Of a stretch of 64,000 bases of DNA, positions 36,221 through 44,100 are shown in pieces; positions within the stretch are counted from its first letter, which is position 1; the number at the start of each line of letters is the position of its first letter. The position numbers were made by a program, and so were the translations under genes. Origin of the DNA: Anaerobacillus arseniciselenatis (GTDB taxonomy: Bacteria > Bacillota > Bacilli > Bacillales > Anaerobacillaceae). A model generated the notes under the pieces. That model saw nothing but the letters and a program-made list of their open reading frames with translations, ran no database searches and was not told the origin of the DNA. The DNA lies in contig NZ_MLQQ01000001.1 of assembly GCF_001865995.1 (NCBI RefSeq), forward strand, positions 558,001 to 622,000, written 5' to 3'.

Positions 36221-37051
36221 TTATTTTTCTGCTAGTCTTTGAATGTGTAATGCAATGTATGCATGTTCAGACAATGGTAGTTCATATCCGTAATCGGTTT
36301 TAACCATAGAAGAAATTTTTTCGGCGACTTGATATGCTTTTTTATGATTTTTTTTAATCACTTGTAGCATTTCTTCATCAATTTCATGAAACGGCTCTTG
36401 CTCTTGTAGCCTTTGAAAGGCAAACCTTAAATGGGTTAAAAGTCGTTGATACGCTACCGATTGGTCTTTAATTTTAATCTTAAATTCTTTCTCAACTAGT
36501 TCTACCACATCACTGATAAACGTTGTCACATCTAGAGTAGTTTTAACACTCGTTCGATTCATTTTAGCTGTATGAATATGGAGGGCAATATAGCCTACTT
36601 CATCTTCTGGAATATCGATGTTCATTTGCTCATTTATTCTCTGTTTTGCCCAAAGACCTATTTCATATTCTTTTTTATATAAAGCCTTAATTTCTGCTAG
36701 CAATTTATTTTGAATAACATAACCTTGTTTTAGACGTTCTATCGCAAAAGATAAATGATCTGTTAATGCAACGTGAATATGATCATTTAACGGGGCCATG
36801 AGGACACCTTCAGCGTAACTAATAATTTCTTCAGCTATTTTTATATGCTCCATAGGGAGTGTGCTTAAAATTTCTTGGAACTTTTCATACTCAAGAGCAT
36901 CTTCCATTACGAAGACTTTTTCGATTTTAGCTTTCGGCACGATATCATTTTTCTTTTTTTGGAAAGCGATACCAGAACCCATCACTATTTTTTCAGTACC
37001 ATCCTCATTAACAATGACAGCGTTATTATTCAAAACTTTTTTTATTTTCAT
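36221..37051 (-). CDS. licT: BglG-family transcriptional antiterminator, LicT type
   Basis: RNA-binding antiterminator controlled by the phosphotransferase system. The 276 residues have the N-terminal co-antiterminator domain (MKIKKVLNNNAVIV, KIVMGSGIAFQKKKNDIV, about 1-56) and two PRD domains with regulatory histidines (NDHIHVALTDHLSFA; VGYIALHIHTA; LSEHAYIALHIQRL). The sequence is closer to LicT than to GlcT. It lies 100 bases downstream of an EIIA gene whose leader holds a LicT-type RAT overlapping a terminator, so it most likely controls its own transcription. Confidence 0.88.
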   Translation of the reverse strand: MKIKKVLNNNAVIVNEDGTEKIVMGSGIAFQKKKNDIVPKAKIEKVFVMEDALEYEKFQEILSTLPMEHIKIAEEIISYAEGVLMAPLNDHIHVALTDHLSFAIERLKQGYVIQNKLLAEIKALYKKEYEIGLWAKQRINEQMNIDIPEDEVGYIALHIHTAKMNRTSVKTTLDVTTFISDVVELVEKEFKIKIKDQSVAYQRLLTHLRFAFQRLQEQEPFHEIDEEMLQVIKKNHKKAYQVAEKISSMVKTDYGYELPLSEHAYIALHIQRLAEK

Positions 37052-37153
37052 TGCTTCCTTCTCCTTTTTAACTAGCTACCCATAATCTTAAATAAAATAA
37101 TGATGTTTGTATAGGGTTGCCTCTTTAAATTTTAAGGAAGTCAGATGCGTTTA

Positions 37154-37666
37154 CTATTTAAGTTTCACTTGTAATACTTTCGTAGTACCTTGAGTGGCGT
37201 CTGTAACATTTTCTTTAACAAGTTCACTTACTGCATCACCATTCGTAATAATAATTGGGGTAATCGTGCTAGAAGCTTTTTCTTTGACTAAATCTAATGA
37301 AAATTCCACTAACCGGTCTCCTACTTTCACTTTATCTCCTTCTTTAATTAAAGTCGTAAAACCTTCGCCTTTCATATTTACTGTTTCTAAACCGATATGA
37401 ATTAAAATCTCTAAACCACCTTCAGATTTAATTCCAATCGCATGCTTTGTCGGAAAGACTTGAACAATTTCTCCATTAATAGGCGATGTAACTAAACCTT
37501 CAGACGGCTCAACCGCAAATCCATCCCCCATCATCTTTTGAGCAAACGTTGGGTCAGGAACGTCTTCAAGTTTAACTAACTTTCCAGTTAAGGGAGCAAC
37601 TAACTCCTCCTCTTCGATCTTTGCTACTTTTTCTTCTTTACCAAAACCAAATAATTTTTTCAACAT
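37154..37666 (-). CDS. PTS glucose-type EIIA component
   Basis: Soluble phosphocarrier of the phosphoenolpyruvate:sugar system. The start is the ATG at 37664-37666 (MLKKLFGFGKEEK); the earlier ATG is too close to AAAGG. 170 residues. The active-site histidine pair is in FPTKHAIGIKS and LEILIHIGLETVNM, and the family end DAVSELV is present. It is free-standing: no EIIB or EIIC gene is adjacent. It may serve several transporters lacking their own EIIA, as B. subtilis YpqE might. The leader has a RAT/terminator switch. Confidence 0.92.
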   Translation of the reverse strand: MLKKLFGFGKEEKVAKIEEEELVAPLTGKLVKLEDVPDPTFAQKMMGDGFAVEPSEGLVTSPINGEIVQVFPTKHAIGIKSEGGLEILIHIGLETVNMKGEGFTTLIKEGDKVKVGDRLVEFSLDLVKEKASSTITPIIITNGDAVSELVKENVTDATQGTTKVLQVKLK

Positions 37667-37712
37667 AAATATCATCCTTTCTTTTTTTCGTTAGAATTCC
37701 ACAATTACAAAT

Positions 37713-37762
37713 AAAAAAACCTAAAACACATAAAGGAGCCTCCTCTACGCACTTTAGGTTTT
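37713..37762 (-). terminator. Terminator of the RAT switch
   Basis: Minus strand AAAACCTAAA and TTTTAGGTTTT pair with GGAGG/CCTCC-type pairing near the loop, followed by TTTTTTTATT. It shares about nine bases with the RAT upstream, so the two structures exclude each other. Confidence 0.85.
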
Positions 37763-37785
37763 GCCTGCTGACCAGTAACAATCCT
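37754..37785 (-). promoter_or_regulatory. Ribonucleic antiterminator (RAT) of LicT type
   Basis: Minus strand GGATTGTTACTGGTCAGCAG followed by GCAAAACCTAAA is very close to the known RAT of LicT/BglG-controlled operons. Binding of LicT would block the overlapping terminator and allow transcription of EIIA and licT. Confidence 0.9.
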
Positions 37786-37815
37786 GATTATTATAATATT
37801 TATAAGTATCATCAC

Positions 37816-37853
37816 CATTGAATACGTAAATGCTTGCTACGTGTATTCAACAT
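37816..37853. repeat. Inverted repeat upstream of the RAT
   Basis: TTGAATACGTA and TACGTGTATTCAA face each other across about 11 bases. Its position upstream of the RAT leader and between divergent units suggests an operator or terminator. No protein can be assigned. Confidence 0.4.
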
Positions 37854-37976
37854 TCGGAACAGTGAATTATAATATATAAATTTACTATGTTCATTAAGGA
37901 TTGTCAATATCGTACAACTCATCATATATTGTTTAATAACAACAATTTTTTTGCCTTAAGGAAAGAGGTGGACACA

Positions 37977-38099
37977 ATGAAAAAAGATAAAAAATTTCCA
38001 GCTCGACGGATCTTAAATTATACTGAATTGCTTTACAAATTAAAGTTGTTTTCTGATAAAGATAGGGCGGAAATCTTAAGTAAACTAAATAAAAAATAA
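37977..38099 (+). CDS. Small basic protein, unrecognised
   Basis: 40 residues beginning MKKDKKFPARRILNYTELLY and ending LNKK, behind AAAGAGGTGG with seven bases to the ATG. The predicted product is highly charged and basic, with a probable amphipathic helix (YTELLYKLKLFSDKDRAEIL). A longer frame from 37887 lacks a ribosome site. It stands alone ahead of the guanine riboswitch of xpt and is not part of that leader. I do not recognise the family. Confidence 0.6.
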   Translation: MKKDKKFPARRILNYTELLYKLKLFSDKDRAEILSKLNKK

Positions 38100-38184
38100 A
38101 GAAATACGTATAAATGACGAATATTCAGATAACAAAACTAAAAATCATTCGGAAAAAACACTGTTCACTTAACAAAACTTATGC

Positions 38185-38190
38185 TATAAT
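38185..38190 (+). promoter_or_regulatory. -10 element of the xpt promoter
   Basis: TATAAT with an upstream TGC (extended -10), 22 bases before the guanine aptamer. The -35 is not clear (TTCACT at a short 15 bp spacing). Confidence 0.55.
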
Positions 38191-38211
38191 CACTTCAATA
38201 AATTATATAAA

Positions 38212-38281
38212 TACTCGTATAATCGCAGGGATATGGCCTGCAAGTTTCTACCGAATTACCGTAAATGATTCGACTACGAGT
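38212..38281 (+). promoter_or_regulatory. Guanine riboswitch (purine class)
   Basis: P1 is ACTCGTA with TACGAGT. Conserved TATAATCGCAGGGATATGG, CAAGTTTCTACC and CCGTAAAT are present. The specificity base is C (CGACTACGAG), which indicates guanine rather than adenine. It precedes xpt and a purine permease, the classical targets. Confidence 0.96.
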
Positions 38282-38283
38282 GG

Positions 38284-39027
<744 letters not shown>

Positions 39028-39040
39028 TTTTGAAGTTCAG

Positions 39041-39161
39041 TTGAGTGAATTTCATAATTACCAAAAACGAGCCACATCACGCAATATATAGTTTACGAAT
39101 GGTTTTGACACAACTATATATTGATCTTCGTGGCGAAAATAATGAATTATGAAAATCATTG
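39041..39161. repeat. R1 palindromic element, copy 4 (inverted, subfamily B)
   Basis: Ends GAGTGAATTTCATAATTA and AATTATGAAAATCATT. Centre CAATATATAGTTTACGAA / TGACACAACTATATATTG, outer GAGCCACATCAC / GTGGC. It lies within the xpt-permease spacer and ends 31 bp before the permease start. Confidence 0.85.
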
Positions 39162-39192
39162 ACTAAAATTTTAATCAAAAAGGAGATTAATC

Positions 39193-40710
39193 ATGTCAAC
39201 CAACCAAATCAACTACCCTTGGTATAAAAAAGAAGATACAGATGCTTTCTTTGCACTTTTCCAAAATAACCTTGCTAACTTTGTCATTATTGCTGTAACG
39301 ATGTTAGGTATGGGCTTTCCTGCAAGTATTGTCTTTGGAAAGGTTATTCCTGGGGCTGCGGTAGCCGTTATCGTCGGAAATTTATATTACGCTTATTCAG
39401 CTAATCGCTTAGCTCAAAAAGAAGGTCGGACAAACGTAACGGCACTATCATACGGAATTAGTACACCTGTTATGTTCATCTTTTTATTCGGTGTTTTGTT
39501 GCCTGCGAACACTTTAACTGGAGACCCTGAACTTGCTTGGAAAATTGCCTTAGCAGCTTGCTTAATTAGTGGTTTAATCGAAATGGCTATTAGTATTACA
39601 GGAAACTGGTTAAGAAATAACATTCCACGTGCAGCAATGCTCGGTGCTTTAGCGGGGGTCGCTTTAACTTTTATCGCTGGAGAAATGTTGTTTAGAACTT
39701 TTGAAATGCCCGTTGTCGGATTAGTTGTTTTAGCGATCATCTTAGTTGGTATCATCGGGAAGGTTGCCTTACCATTTAACATTCCCGCTTCTTTGTTCGC
39801 TATTGTCATCGGAACTGTTTTAGCATTCACTTTAGGCTATGCCGAAACTTCTAGCATCACGGAAGGTTTAGCAAACTTTGGCTTTTATCCGTTATTACCA
39901 ACACTCGCTGCTTTTGAAGGGTTAGGGTTACTATTTGGAACAATGATTGCGTTACTAGCAGTTATTTTACCTATCACTATTTACAACGCGGTCGAAACAA
40001 TGAACAACGTTGAGGCGATGGCAGCTGAAGGGGATAGCTATGATGTTAGAGAGTGCCAAGCTGTTGATGGTGCTGGAACTGTGATCGGTACGTTATTTGG
40101 TGGAATGTTCCCAACAACTGTATATATCGCCTCTGTAGGTTCTAAATGGATGGGAGCGGGACGTGGTTATAGTATTCTAAACGCACTTGTTTTCGGTTTA
40201 GCAGCTACATTTGGTGTAATTGCTGCCCTTTCTGCTATAATACCTATTTCAGTGGTAGCACCCATTTTAGTGTTTGTAGGTTTATCGATGGTATCTACTG
40301 CTTTTCAAACAAATGAAACAAAGTATTATCCCGCTGTAGTTTTAGCGATGTTACCTTACTTAGCAAACTTTCTTATGTCTCGCTTTAACAATACAGCTGG
40401 CGAAGCGGTTGCTGATTTTTCAAGTGCGATTGTGCCATTAGGGCAAGGAGCAATGTTTTCTGGTATTATCCTAGGAGCTATTACAGTTTATATTATAGAT
40501 CATAACTTTAAAAAGGCAGCTATATTTTCTTTCATTGGTGCCTGCCTATCTTATATCGGCTTAATGCACGCCCCAGAACTTACTTTTGGAGCTGCTCCTG
40601 ACTATACGCTTGCCTATATCCTTATCGGTGTATTTTTCAGTTCGTACGCCATTAAAAATGCAACAAAAAAAGACGTTTCTGATATTAATACTAAAAAGAA
40701 AGTTGCTTAA
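39193..40710 (+). CDS. Purine/xanthine permease-like transporter (NCS2/AzgA superfamily)
   Basis: 505 residues with about 12 to 14 hydrophobic segments. Nucleobase-transporter signs are YAYSANRLAQKEGRTNVTALSYG-type helix 3 motif ALSYGISTP, TIYNAVETMNNVEAMAAEG and the half-helix loop GAGTVIGTLFGGMFPTTVYI. It follows xpt and is probably driven by the same guanine riboswitch. It is not the short PbuX type but a longer relative, so specificity (xanthine, guanine or hypoxanthine) is open. GGAGAT stands before the ATG. An R1 element lies in the spacer. Confidence 0.85.
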   Translation: MSTNQINYPWYKKEDTDAFFALFQNNLANFVIIAVTMLGMGFPASIVFGKVIPGAAVAVIVGNLYYAYSANRLAQKEGRTNVTALSYGISTPVMFIFLFGVLLPANTLTGDPELAWKIALAACLISGLIEMAISITGNWLRNNIPRAAMLGALAGVALTFIAGEMLFRTFEMPVVGLVVLAIILVGIIGKVALPFNIPASLFAIVIGTVLAFTLGYAETSSITEGLANFGFYPLLPTLAAFEGLGLLFGTMIALLAVILPITIYNAVETMNNVEAMAAEGDSYDVRECQAVDGAGTVIGTLFGGMFPTTVYIASVGSKWMGAGRGYSILNALVFGLAATFGVIAALSAIIPISVVAPILVFVGLSMVSTAFQTNETKYYPAVVLAMLPYLANFLMSRFNNTAGEAVADFSSAIVPLGQGAMFSGIILGAITVYIIDHNFKKAAIFSFIGACLSYIGLMHAPELTFGAAPDYTLAYILIGVFFSSYAIKNATKKDVSDINTKKKVA

Positions 40711-40715
40711 CATTA

Positions 40716-40744
40716 GTTGGTTTGTTGGTTTGTTGGTTTGTTGG
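40716..40744. repeat. 8 bp tandem minisatellite (GTTGGTTT)n
   Basis: GTTGGTTT repeated about three and a half times just after the permease stop. Related CCAAC-rich strings (AACCAACAAACCAACTA and similar) occur near R2 copies at about 16078, 30512, 36115 and 54120. The association may be a by-product of slippage or recombination. Confidence 0.7.
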
Positions 40745-40832
40745 TCAGCTAGTTGGAAAGTCGAAAGTTTGAAAGATTAGTTCTGGACTTTTACATTCTA
40801 AAGTGTGAAACTACAACTTCATAATAGTTTTG

Positions 40833-40918
40833 TAAAAAAGAACGAGTAATTTCCCGAACGAGCCTCTAAAATTCACTAGAAGTTTAAAGCGAAGAGAGGG
40901 AAATTGCTCGTTCTTTTA
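40833..40918. repeat. R2 intergenic structured repeat, copy 10 (inverted)
   Basis: Arms AAAGAACGAGTAATTTCCC and GGGAAATTGCTCGTTCTTT. First of three tandem units. In reverse complement the loop AGTGA pairs with TCGTT using G-U pairs. Confidence 0.82.
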
Positions 40919-40960
40919 CATATTAGATGGTGACTATATAACGTCATGTGCGTTTTGTAT

Positions 40961-41044
40961 GAAAAAAGGTGGATGATTTCGTGAACGAGCCTCTGAGATT
41001 CGATAGAAGGTCACAGCGAAGAGAAGGAAATCATCCACCTTTTC
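40961..41044. repeat. R2 intergenic structured repeat, copy 11 (inverted)
   Basis: Arms AAAAAGGTGGATGATTTC and GAAATCATCCACCTTTT pair perfectly. The core has CTTCT/AGAGG. Second of three tandem units, joined by the conserved flank TTAGATGGTGAC and TCATGTGCGTTTTGTATG. Confidence 0.82.
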
Positions 41045-41087
41045 CGTATTAGATGGTGACGGAATGGTCGTCATGTGCGTTTTGTAT

Positions 41088-41172
41088 GAAAAAAGGTGGA
41101 TGGTTTCATGAACGAGCGTCTGAGATTCGCGAGAAGATCACGGCGAAGCGAGTGAAATCATCTGCCTTTTTC
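41088..41172. repeat. R2 intergenic structured repeat, copy 12 (inverted)
   Basis: Arms AAAAAGGTGGATGGTTTCA and TGAAATCATCTGCCTTTTT. Third of three tandem units, followed by a GATGCTGGTAATATACCAGC hairpin. Confidence 0.78.
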
Positions 41173-41295
41173 ATCTTTGATGATGCTGGTAATATACCAG
41201 CATGAACACCTTGTATCGAAAACAATATTTTTTTCTAGTAAACATATTGTCAAATTTACATTTATTTATAATAATGATAAAAAGGAGTGATACAG

Positions 41296-41571
41296 TTGCT
41301 AATTAAAGTATTTGCTAATTTCCGAGAAATTTGTGGCGGGAAGACCGTCACTTTATCGATTAAAGGTGAACAGCCGATTCAATTAGTTTTAGACGAACTT
41401 ATTAAGGATTTCCCATTAATGAGAGAAGAACTATTTACCGAAGAAAGCAAGCTTAAGCCACTCGTACACGTGTTTATCAACGGGAAGAATATTATCCATC
41501 TAGACGGTTTAAGTACAAATGTAAAACAAACCGATGAAGTTGCTTTGTTCCCTCCTGTAGCAGGTGGCTAA
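41296..41571 (+). CDS. MoaD/ThiS-like sulfur carrier
   Basis: Ubiquitin-fold protein whose C-terminal glycine carries sulfur for the dithiolene of molybdopterin or tungstopterin. The start chosen is TTG at 41296 (LIKVFANFREICGG), eight bases after AAAGGAG; the GTG at 41287 overlaps that ribosome site. 91 residues ending in VALFPPVAGG, with the obligatory terminal Gly-Gly. It is followed by a second small gene, an AOR gene and a MoeB/ThiF-like activating enzyme, so its target is probably the AOR cofactor. Confidence 0.9.
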   Translation: MLIKVFANFREICGGKTVTLSIKGEQPIQLVLDELIKDFPLMREELFTEESKLKPLVHVFINGKNIIHLDGLSTNVKQTDEVALFPPVAGG

Positions 41572-41840
41572 TGATAAAAAAGCAGTTAGAAATTAGGGGA
41601 ATATCTCGAGTAGAACTTAGTAAGTACTTACTTCAAATCGGTGCTTCAAAAGAAGACTCTACAAGTACTTCCTCATATAAAGGGAACGGCTGGTCATGTA
41701 AATTGTCTTGTGAAGAAAGCTTTCGTATGTTTCAATCAAATATTCCTAAAGTATTCGTTACTTTTGAAGCCATTGAATCCACAACTTTAGAAGGGGTTAT
41801 TACAAAGTTTCGTAAAAAAACATTTCGTGCAGGTGGTTAA
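41571..41840 (+). CDS. Small unrecognised protein with C-terminal Gly-Gly
   Basis: 89 residues beginning MIKKQLEIRGISRVELSKYL and ending TKFRKKTFRAGG. The start ATG overlaps the stop of the MoaD-like gene by one base, so the two are coupled. It has Cys in GWSCKLSCEE and no membrane segment. The last residues RAGG resemble the -AGG tail of MoaD, raising the possibility that it too is adenylated or processed by the nearby E1-like enzyme, though this is inference. Some AOR gene clusters carry small conserved proteins; I do not know a name for this one. Confidence 0.75.
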   Translation: MIKKQLEIRGISRVELSKYLLQIGASKEDSTSTSSYKGNGWSCKLSCEESFRMFQSNIPKVFVTFEAIESTTLEGVITKFRKKTFRAGG

Positions 41841-41870
41841 CATCAACAGTTTTTAAACTGATCAAAAAGA

Positions 41871-41991
41871 TGGTGGGACAAAACAAAGTGTCAGACACCG
41901 CTAGACACCGAATATAGACATATGATAAATCTTTACGTCTATATTTAGTAGGATCCGCGTGGTGTCAGACACTTTTGTCCCACCCTCTTTT
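41871..41991. repeat. R3 long-hairpin repeat, copy 1
   Basis: GGTGGGACAAAA...AGTGTCAGACACC faces GGTGTCAGACACTTTTGTCCCACC. The tip holds TATAGACATATGATAAATC and GTCTATATTTAG. It lies between convergent genes and is followed by CTCTTTTCTT, so it probably terminates both. It is nearly identical, in inverted orientation, to the copy at 46070-46190. Confidence 0.88.
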
Positions 41992-41996
41992 CTTAT

Positions 41997-43820
41997 TTAT
42001 GCTTCAATACTTTCTTCAATTTCAAGCTCTTTTAGTTTTTCTTTCGTAACTAAACCGTTCTCCCAGCCTCTTACTTCATAGTATTCTTTTAACATTTCAG
42101 CTAGGTGGCTAATCTCACCTTTAGAGTTGCCAGTTGCCGGCTCTTTTAAGAAACGATCTGGTAATGTATCATCTTTCCCATCAAAACCAGCTTGATTATT
42201 AAAGTAGCGCTCAATGTTATATACTCTTTCACCGATCTTCATAATATCATCACCAGTAAGCTCTATACCTACGACTGCTGAATACTGTTCTGCATACAAA
42301 TCAGCGTTTTCAGAGAATGAAGAGAATTTACAAAGATCAAGAGAGTCAGAGAATGCATGTAAGTCTTGGAATATTTTTAAAAGTTCGCCTTTTCCTTCAA
42401 CTTTATTGCGATCTATCGCCTCTGGAATACCCGCGATTTCAGCTGCAATCGTATAACCTCTTAAGTGACAAGCTCCACGGTTACTCGTTGCATATGCTAA
42501 ACCAATTCCTTGAACACCACGAGGGTCGTAAGCTGGAATTGCCTGATTTTTAACAACCATAGCTAGCTTTTCGTTACCGAATTGTTTTGCTGCATTTCCA
42601 GGACCTTCTGCTAAAATATTACCTATTCCTTCGCGATTAACAATCTTTTCTACCCAAGCGATCATCGTATCGACATCGCCCCAGTCAATCTTATCTTCAA
42701 TTAAACCTTTTTCTGAAGCTTCCATTGCCATTGAGAATGTGTTACCTAACTCAATCGTATCAATACCATAGTCATTACACTGGTTAATTAAGTAAGCAAT
42801 TGCTTCCTTATTCGACGTACCACAGTTTCCACCTAAAGCCCAAGCTGACTCATATTCATAGCTCTCTGTTCTAGTTTTATATTTACCATCTTTCACTTCT
42901 ACTTCCTTTTTACATGCTACAGGACAAGCATGACATGTTGGTTCAGCTACTAAAAGTTCATCACGAATAGCTTCGCCACTAATCTCATCTGCTTTGTCAA
43001 AATAAGATTCTTGTGAGTTTTTATACGGGAGAGCACCTACTTCATTCATAATGTTCATCAATACATTTGTCCCATATACTGATAAACCACCTTTATTTGG
43101 AGCCGTTAAAGCGCCTTCATTTATTGCTGTCAAACCATTTTTTATAGCTGTTGGATACTTTTCTGGTAATGCAGCTTCTGGCATATTACCTTTTTGCGTC
43201 GCTTTAATAACGATCGCTTTCAAGTTTTTAGAACCGGCTACAGCTCCTGTTCCACCTCGCCCAGCAGAGCGATCATCTTCATTCATCCATCCAGCATAGC
43301 GAACTAGTTTTTCTCCACCTTGACCAATGGACATTACACTTGTATCTTTATCTCCGTAAAGTTGTTGTAATGCGTTAATTGTTTCGCGGGTAGTTTTCCC
43401 CCATAGGTTCGAAGCATCCTTTAACTCGGCTTTTCCATCTTCAACATACAAATATACAGGGTTCTCACTTTTTCCAGTAAAAATTAGATTGTCAAAGCCA
43501 GCCCATTTTAACCTTGCTGCAGTCCAGCCCCCCATATGTGAATCCGTTACGGTTCCAGTTAATGGAGAACGTGTTACTGTACAAAGTCGACCACTCATAT
43601 GAATCCTTGTTCCTGTTAAAGGTCCCGTCAAAACAGCTAACATATTTTCTTGGGATAACGGGTCAGCGTCATATACTTTATGATCAACCATATACTTCAC
43701 ACCTAACCCACGTGCACCAACGTATTTTTTTACATCCTCTTCATTTAACTTGCGATACTCAATGGTACCTTCTGTTAAGTTAACCCAAGCTTCATGATTA
43801 CGATAACCTCCTAAAATCAT
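41997..43820 (-). CDS. aor: Aldehyde ferredoxin oxidoreductase (tungsten type)
   Basis: Oxidises aldehydes to carboxylates with a tungsto-bispterin and a [4Fe-4S] cluster, passing electrons to ferredoxin. The start is the ATG at 43818-43820 (MILGGYRNHEAWVNL) behind GGGAGG; the longer TTG frame covers that site. 607 residues. The cluster cysteines are in PTCHACPVACKKE and LDLCKFSSFSE, and pterin contacts in GTGAVAGSKNLKAIVI and NRGACHLRGYT. Its cofactor genes (MoaD-like, MoeB-like) stand on both sides on the other strand. Aldehyde range cannot be told from sequence. Confidence 0.94.
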   Translation of the reverse strand: MILGGYRNHEAWVNLTEGTIEYRKLNEEDVKKYVGARGLGVKYMVDHKVYDADPLSQENMLAVLTGPLTGTRIHMSGRLCTVTRSPLTGTVTDSHMGGWTAARLKWAGFDNLIFTGKSENPVYLYVEDGKAELKDASNLWGKTTRETINALQQLYGDKDTSVMSIGQGGEKLVRYAGWMNEDDRSAGRGGTGAVAGSKNLKAIVIKATQKGNMPEAALPEKYPTAIKNGLTAINEGALTAPNKGGLSVYGTNVLMNIMNEVGALPYKNSQESYFDKADEISGEAIRDELLVAEPTCHACPVACKKEVEVKDGKYKTRTESYEYESAWALGGNCGTSNKEAIAYLINQCNDYGIDTIELGNTFSMAMEASEKGLIEDKIDWGDVDTMIAWVEKIVNREGIGNILAEGPGNAAKQFGNEKLAMVVKNQAIPAYDPRGVQGIGLAYATSNRGACHLRGYTIAAEIAGIPEAIDRNKVEGKGELLKIFQDLHAFSDSLDLCKFSSFSENADLYAEQYSAVVGIELTGDDIMKIGERVYNIERYFNNQAGFDGKDDTLPDRFLKEPATGNSKGEISHLAEMLKEYYEVRGWENGLVTKEKLKELEIEESIEA

Positions 43821-43936
43821 TAAACAACCTCCCAAAACTTTTTATTTTGTGAAACATTTAACTAATTCGCTAAAACCTTCCTTTTTCCTCTTTATCTTAC
43901 AAATTTTTTAAGATAAACTTATCACAAATCTATTAT

Positions 43937-44054
43937 AATGAATTTCATAATTCATTATAATCGCCATTAAGTAACTAAATGTAGTTGCCTTATTTCGTTC
44001 GCAACTACATTTAGATTGATATGGCTCAATTTAGTAAAATATGAAATTCACTCA
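43937..44054. repeat. R1 palindromic element, copy 5
   Basis: Ends AATGAATTTCATAATTC and ATATGAAATTCACT. Centre CTAAATGTAGTTGC / GCAACTACATTTAG with matched changes in both arms. It occupies the space between the divergent AOR and MoeB-like genes and ends 46 bp before the latter. Confidence 0.9.
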
Positions 44055-44100
44055 TTAATATGATGTTTTAACTACAAATAGACCTCAAGGAGATTCGATT

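Noticed and set aside
40833-41172. Tandem repeats considered as a CRISPR array
   Set aside because: Units are about 127 bp, palindromic and differ in their arms; there are no short identical repeats with unique spacers and no cas genes.
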